DNA of 64,000 nucleotides, from the NCBI GenBank assembly GCA_023055505.1, contig JALIRH010000027.1:4166501-4230500 (forward strand). The letters run 5' to 3'. Position 1 is the first letter of the stretch; each line of letters begins with the position of its first letter. The translations under genes were made by a program, and so were the position numbers. Shown here one piece after another: positions 59,701 to 64,000 of this stretch. Under the pieces are notes generated by a model. It searched no databases and was not told the origin of the DNA. It saw only the letters and a list, made by a program, of their open reading frames with translations. This DNA comes from Callipepla californica brunnescens (Eukaryota > Chordata > Aves > Galliformes > Odontophoridae).

Positions 59701-60457
59701 TGTATTAGAAGCCATCTCCACGGCTTCTCAGCAACGTGCTGGAATGCAAAATGTTTACCTTTGCTATCACAGTCTTCGCTTCACTCTGCATGTGCTATTG
59801 CACAACCAGAAGCTTGTATCTTAGGCAAATGAACTGTCTCTCCTTTTTCCATTTCTTCTTCTCTTCAATTTGTAAAGGAATCCCCACTGTTTTCCAGACC
59901 TTAGCACACTTGAAGCAATCTGAAAGACACAAAACTTAAATCAGGACTCTGGTTTGTAGAGCAGTAGTGGCATGAATTACCCACTCAGATGAAAATGACC
60001 CACTAAAAGAAAATTGGACACAGCACTGGGAATAATCCATCCGTGCTCATTTGTCAGCATTGCCTTCTAACACTCCTTTCAGCTCACAGCGTAGGGCTGG
60101 AGAATCACACCTCAATTAATGCATCCGAGCAGCAGGAGTGCTGATAAGGTGAACAGATTGCAGACACTGCAGAAGATTGACCGAAGCCAGATCGATTAAG
60201 AATGTATCTTGAGATGCTTTCCTGAAATTTCACGTTCATTTGAAAAGTTTTAATTATGTAAAACAGTAGCAATTAGTGACTATATTTATGATTCATGGAA
60301 TGATTTTGAACTTTATTCCTTTAAAAGAATCGGATACAACAAGAGTTAAATGGGGCATCTTTATGTTTAAAGACATGAACAAAGTTAGAAAATGCAGCTG
60401 AATACATTCTGATCCTGCAAGAAATGCATGCATTACTGAAAAATTGTACCTAGAGAA

Positions 60458-60480
60458 CCAAACCGTTTCATAACGGTTGG
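60458..60480. repeat. MYB-type inverted repeat hairpin
   Basis: 'ccaaaccgtt', loop 'tcat', 'aacggttgg': the arms are complementary apart from one extra A in the left arm. Each arm contains the MYB recognition core AACGG/CCGTT, so two MYB sites face each other across 4 bases. Stems of this length can arise by chance in 64 kb. Confidence 0.55.
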
Positions 60481-60800
60481 AAATGCAAATGTGACATATT
60501 TTTACTGCACTCTGAGTTATTTCCCATGGGGGGGGAGGGGGGGAAGAAGCAGCTAATTTAAAAATAATGTATTTTGTTATCCTTGATTGCTGGAAAGAAA
60601 TTCATCCTTTGGGCTGAACAGAACCACAGTGCCTCATGGAAACTCCAAAGAGGTTTTTTTTTTTTAAGAATGGACAATGCTATTTCTAAAATATGGCTTC
60701 CACGTGGGGAATATGGATTAAGCTTTTGATTTTTAGCCCCCTGTCTCCTGGCTAATGGTGTATTTTGATTATAAGCTATTTTGGGCTGACATCTTCTCTA
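60481..60800. other. Non-coding; G-run and unique sequence
   Basis: This holds the 16-base G8-A-G7 run at 60528-60543 and a T-run at 60653-60664. It is otherwise AT-rich unique sequence with no gene. Confidence 0.65.
60528..60543. repeat. G8-A-G7 run
   Basis: Fifteen G in 16 bases on the plus strand, preceded by 'cccat'. The run could fold as a G-quadruplex and is a likely site of sequencing and length error. Confidence 0.9.
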
Positions 60801-60841
60801 TGTACATACACATAAATATATATATGCACATATATATTTAT
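60801..60841. repeat. AT-rich alternating purine-pyrimidine repeat
   Basis: 'tgtacatacacataaat' then 'atatatatgcacatatatat': interrupted AT/CA dinucleotides, similar in character to the tract at 18193-18230. Confidence 0.85.
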
Positions 60842-62191
60842 GCCAGCAGCCTTTCAGTTTGGAATAAACTTGTAAATGCAACCCTATTCTACCAGAAATT
60901 AAATCCGAAATAGAGATGATCTCCAAACTGAATCCTAGTTTTCTCCAGGTTCAACATGGAGACGACAAAAATAGGAAATAACAGAATACATTTACAGCTT
61001 TGCAGATCAGCTTTCCACACGGCGTGCTGTGGATCTCAGAATTTTAAACAGCGGTACCTCTGGTGTAGCCTTGAGAATTAACCTCATAATCAGAGTGAGA
61101 AATTAAGATCCAAAACAAGAATGGCTCCAGCTGGATTTTAGGAGTCAAAAATGAAAGTGACAGTGCACTATGAAAAGCTGACATTTATATACTCTAACCA
61201 GAGATTTTTTTTTTTCCACTATGGAACTGTTTAAGTTTACTTTTTTTTTTTTTTTTAACTGCAGCCATGGGAAGCATTTTTGGACATTTTGTACACCTGC
61301 TAGCTCCATTTCATTTGTTTAAACACATTTTATAACTGCAGTTTATATATTTTTCCAAGAAAATAAAAATGCTAAAAATATAATGTGGTGTTTGGGAGAA
61401 TGTAGGTGGGGGATTGAAAGGAACAAGAGGGCCTCATGTTGGCACACGTTCCACTTTATGCCAACTGCAGCACATTCATCATTAACATACTGGACGGGGA
61501 TTACCTCTATATACTCATTCTCCCTCACACACACGTTTCCCCTTTACACCAAAGAGCAAAATCATATATGGGACACAATAGACCTATTGGGCATGGGTGC
61601 TGCTTTATTGCTAATTACAGTGTTTGCTTCGCCAAAGTGTTACTGCCATTAGCCTTGAAGCAATTTTCTGCTCCATTGGTAGGATATGCCTCAGCCCTCT
61701 TGGTGCAGTCATTGCTTTGGAGCGTAGCCAGCAAGAACGGATTTCTATACACTGAATGTTGCAGTATTTACCCCACGGAAAACTCTTTTCAGGGAGACTC
61801 AACCAGGACTCAGAGAAGATCTGGAAATTAGGTGTAACAAAGAACCTGTGATATTCTTGTGTTTTAAATGTTTTTATTTTCACTTGCCTTCCTGCCACGG
61901 TGTTCACCAGTTTCTGTGTTGAAAGCAGTGTTTCACTGCTCAGCTACTCTACAGTCTACATTAGTCCTGGACATTCTCCTCATCTTGAGAAACAAAGAGT
62001 TAGGAACGGTGTTGCTTGGAAATACTGACAACGGCTTGCAGCTAATGCGATCTTTCTATCCAAAGCCTTTTACCTGCTTATAGAAATACAGAAGAGCAAA
62101 GAAGGGGCTTCATCAAGCCCCCTGTTGTCACATGGAACATAGTATCTCTCCACAAACCTGACTTTAACAATGATATACTTCTGATTGTTTC
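60842..62191. other. Non-coding unique sequence, no gene recognised
   Basis: T runs lie at 61205-61215 and 61241-61256, with a 10-bp palindrome 'aactgcagtt' at 61334-61343. The longest frame is 131 codons (61436-61831, plus) with no recognised domain. A 7-bp perfect stem 'ggggctt-catc-aagcccc' lies at 62104-62121. Confidence 0.6.
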
Positions 62192-62270
62192 TAGAATAAT
62201 TATCCCCATTTGACATAAGGAAGAACACGGAGCACCATCACCAAAGCGTCTCACTTCAGGTCTTGCAAAG
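62192..62270 (-). repeat. MIR-type ancient repeat remnant, antisense (possible)
   Basis: 'taattatccccatttgac', 'ataaggaagaacacggagcac' and 'caaagcgtctcacttcagg' parallel the antisense MIR/L3 3' core: 'taattatccccattttac', 'agatgaggaaactgaggcac' and 'agagaggttaagtgacttgc'. The first block is nearly identical over 16 bases and the others follow in order. A profile search is needed for family assignment. Confidence 0.5.
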
Positions 62271-64000
62271 TGCTTGGATAAGACGGACCCCTGGGCAAAT
62301 CCCTGCCTCCTGCCCTCAGTAGCACCCACACTAGATTGGCAGTAAATAACAAACCTGATGTGTTCCAAGCTCTAAAAAAAAGGGAATGGTTGCAGCTACT
62401 TGAAGTTTCGCAGACCACTGTGGCCCTACCTATCCTTCGATATGGAAAAGCTTCTTGACCACTGCATCTGAGACTTACACAATGACATCATCTCACCACA
62501 GAACATGTTCCCTGGCACAAAGAAATCTTTTTCCTTCTGAGGGAGTTGGTGTTCTTCAACTGCTCTGGACTAAACTAGCCAGCATGATTCAGATCTGCCA
62601 AACGACATATTAGCATAATGCATAAAGAGAGGGAGTCTCTTTTCCCGACTAACACTGATTTAGCTTGGCATTAAGTATTCCCTCCCTTGAGCTCCCTTCC
62701 CCCGGTACAAGAAATTCATGACCTTTCATTTTCTTTTCAGTTTTCATCCTCCAGAATACATGAGTTCTTCTCATAATGGCCTTCTTATTTTCTGTGAATG
62801 ATCGGAGAGGTCTCTCGCTTCCTAACCTAGTTACATCTCAGTCTTCTCTTCCTGATGCCACTAAGATGAGAGATAACGAAAAAAAAAAATAGAAAGGAAC
62901 CCAAACCAAACAAGAACATGTTTTGCCTTCTATATTTGAAGAGGAAAAAGAATAGCCTCAAGACAAGAAGACTCCCTTACGGCCAAGACGACTGACAAAT
63001 TCTTGTGGTTTTCTCCAAAAGTCAAACCAAAATCCAACCGCCAGCCAAGCTGAGTTCTGGCAATCTTGCATTGCCTGGAAATGAGCGCAATCGTATCCTA
63101 ATAGCTATTTGGATAATTGTCCGTATGAGTGATCTGCCAACCAATGTTGGAAACAAGTCTTTATTACAAATATAGCATGAAGTCTAATCTGGAATACATT
63201 AAAATGTTATTTCTGTAGCTGCCTTTTCCCGAACCTTAAATAATGGCTAAACCGTTTATCAGCTTTTGAGGAGAAAGGCTGTGTGTACTGCACTTTCAGA
63301 GCAGAGATGAAAAAAAGTCTTCAATAAACATTCTCCATACATACCCTGTAATTTTTGGTCCCCAATACGTTGCTAAAAATTACTGCAAACCTACTTTGGA
63401 TTGGCTGAAAGGGGCATGGTTTGAACATCATATAATAATGAAACCATTTTCCTAGGCACCTGCTACAGACATTTAGAGATATCAATAGAAAATATGAGTG
63501 GTCAAAGCAACGAGGGCCACTCAAGTTTTGGGGGATATATATATATATAAAATGTACAACTCTTAGTATGATACACCCGAGGAACTCATGCTGCACCATA
63601 ACATGACCATCACCAAGGAGATGGGGACTGTATTAGGAGTACCACTACTGCACTGTTATGTACCTCACATCACGAGACCAAACACATATATATTTTTCAC
63701 TTGTACGCAGTTCAGGAAGCTACCTCAACCTTAAGTTTCATTTGATTCCTATGTGAGTTCTCAATCTTTGTAACCACTTTTTGAGAATGATATCTCAGAT
63801 CAGGCTGAGTCACTTGAAGCATCTGTTTTTCCATAGGTACTACTGAGATAGCCCAGACGGTCACAGTTTTGATGTTTAAAGGTAGCTGAGATGAATCCCA
63901 CATCCACACAGCCCTGAATAAGATGAGGTGACTCCATGCTTTGCAAACCTGATGTAATGTGATAGTAGTTAAGGCATACAGAACATTTACTAGCACCGTA
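62271..64000. other. Non-coding unique sequence to the window end
   Basis: No frame exceeds 94 codons (63712-63996, minus) and none is recognised. Short A runs occur (62879-62889). The window ends inside this unique sequence, so nothing can be said about features beyond it. Confidence 0.6.
63535..63549. repeat. Short (AT)n microsatellite
   Basis: Seven and a half AT units preceded by a G5 run. Confidence 0.9.

Larger units (their letters stand above)
54786..60457. other. Non-coding mostly unique sequence, no gene recognised
   Basis: Frames reach 119 codons (57299-57658, plus) without any recognised family. A T13 run followed by (CTT)4 lies at 56162-56186. 56680-56780 holds a CR1 remnant, listed separately. 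The GC-richer stretch around 55598-55740 shows no motif I can name. Confidence 0.6.

Noticed and set aside
62104..62121. Perfect 7-bp GC-rich stem 'ggggctt-catc-aagcccc'
   Set aside because: It looks like a bacterial terminator stem but lacks a T run, and such a signal has no meaning in this vertebrate context. Its length is within chance expectation.
1..64000. CRISPR arrays, phage, integrons, operons, endogenous retroviral genes
   Set aside because: No regularly spaced repeats, no prokaryotic gene density, and no retroviral long reading frames or paired LTRs were seen. All other evidence says vertebrate nuclear DNA.

Overview
This looks like non-coding DNA from a bird nuclear genome, probably chicken or a close galliform relative. 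It contains several truncated CR1 retrotransposon tails with the usual sauropsid CR1 signatures: the 'ggttggaag(g)gacct' block, 'catctagt', and an end resembling ATTCTRTG. There is also faint MIR/L2-type debris that occurs across amniotes. CpG is scarce except in a few clusters, and simple repeats are short. No bacterial or viral gene layout is present. The exact species, and whether this is an intergenic desert or one very large intron, cannot be decided by eye.

I found no protein-coding gene, rRNA, tRNA or known small RNA that I can support. No open reading frame exceeds 176 codons, none has a domain I recognise, and several overlap repeats. The window is therefore annotated as repeats, simple sequence, candidate regulatory DNA and featureless stretches.

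Layout. 1-14.4 kb: unique sequence with an old MIR/L2-like remnant near 3.2 kb and a (TTTTG)n run near 9 kb. 14.4-18.3 kb: a CR1 fragment, a (TAAA)n microsatellite, a homeodomain-motif-rich block at 17.6 kb, and a MIR-like remnant next to AT microsatellites. 18.3-30.3 kb: AT-rich unique sequence. 30.3-38.3 kb is the most structured part: long A-rich tracts, a block with GATA/RFX/RUNX-like motifs, CpG clusters at 33.54-33.66 and 34.52-34.59 kb, a 65-nt hairpin between them, and a CpG/forkhead/RFX block at 37.9-38.2 kb. 38.3-49.8 kb: unique sequence with homeodomain-motif blocks and weak repeat remnants. 49.8-64 kb: three CR1 fragments, a possible MIR remnant, a MYB-type inverted repeat and a G-run.

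No genes can be shown to work together here. The most reasonable inference is a cis-regulatory or structural landscape serving genes outside the window. The 33.5-34.6 kb module (CpG clusters plus hairpin) deserves attention first. I see no evidence of a new gene system.
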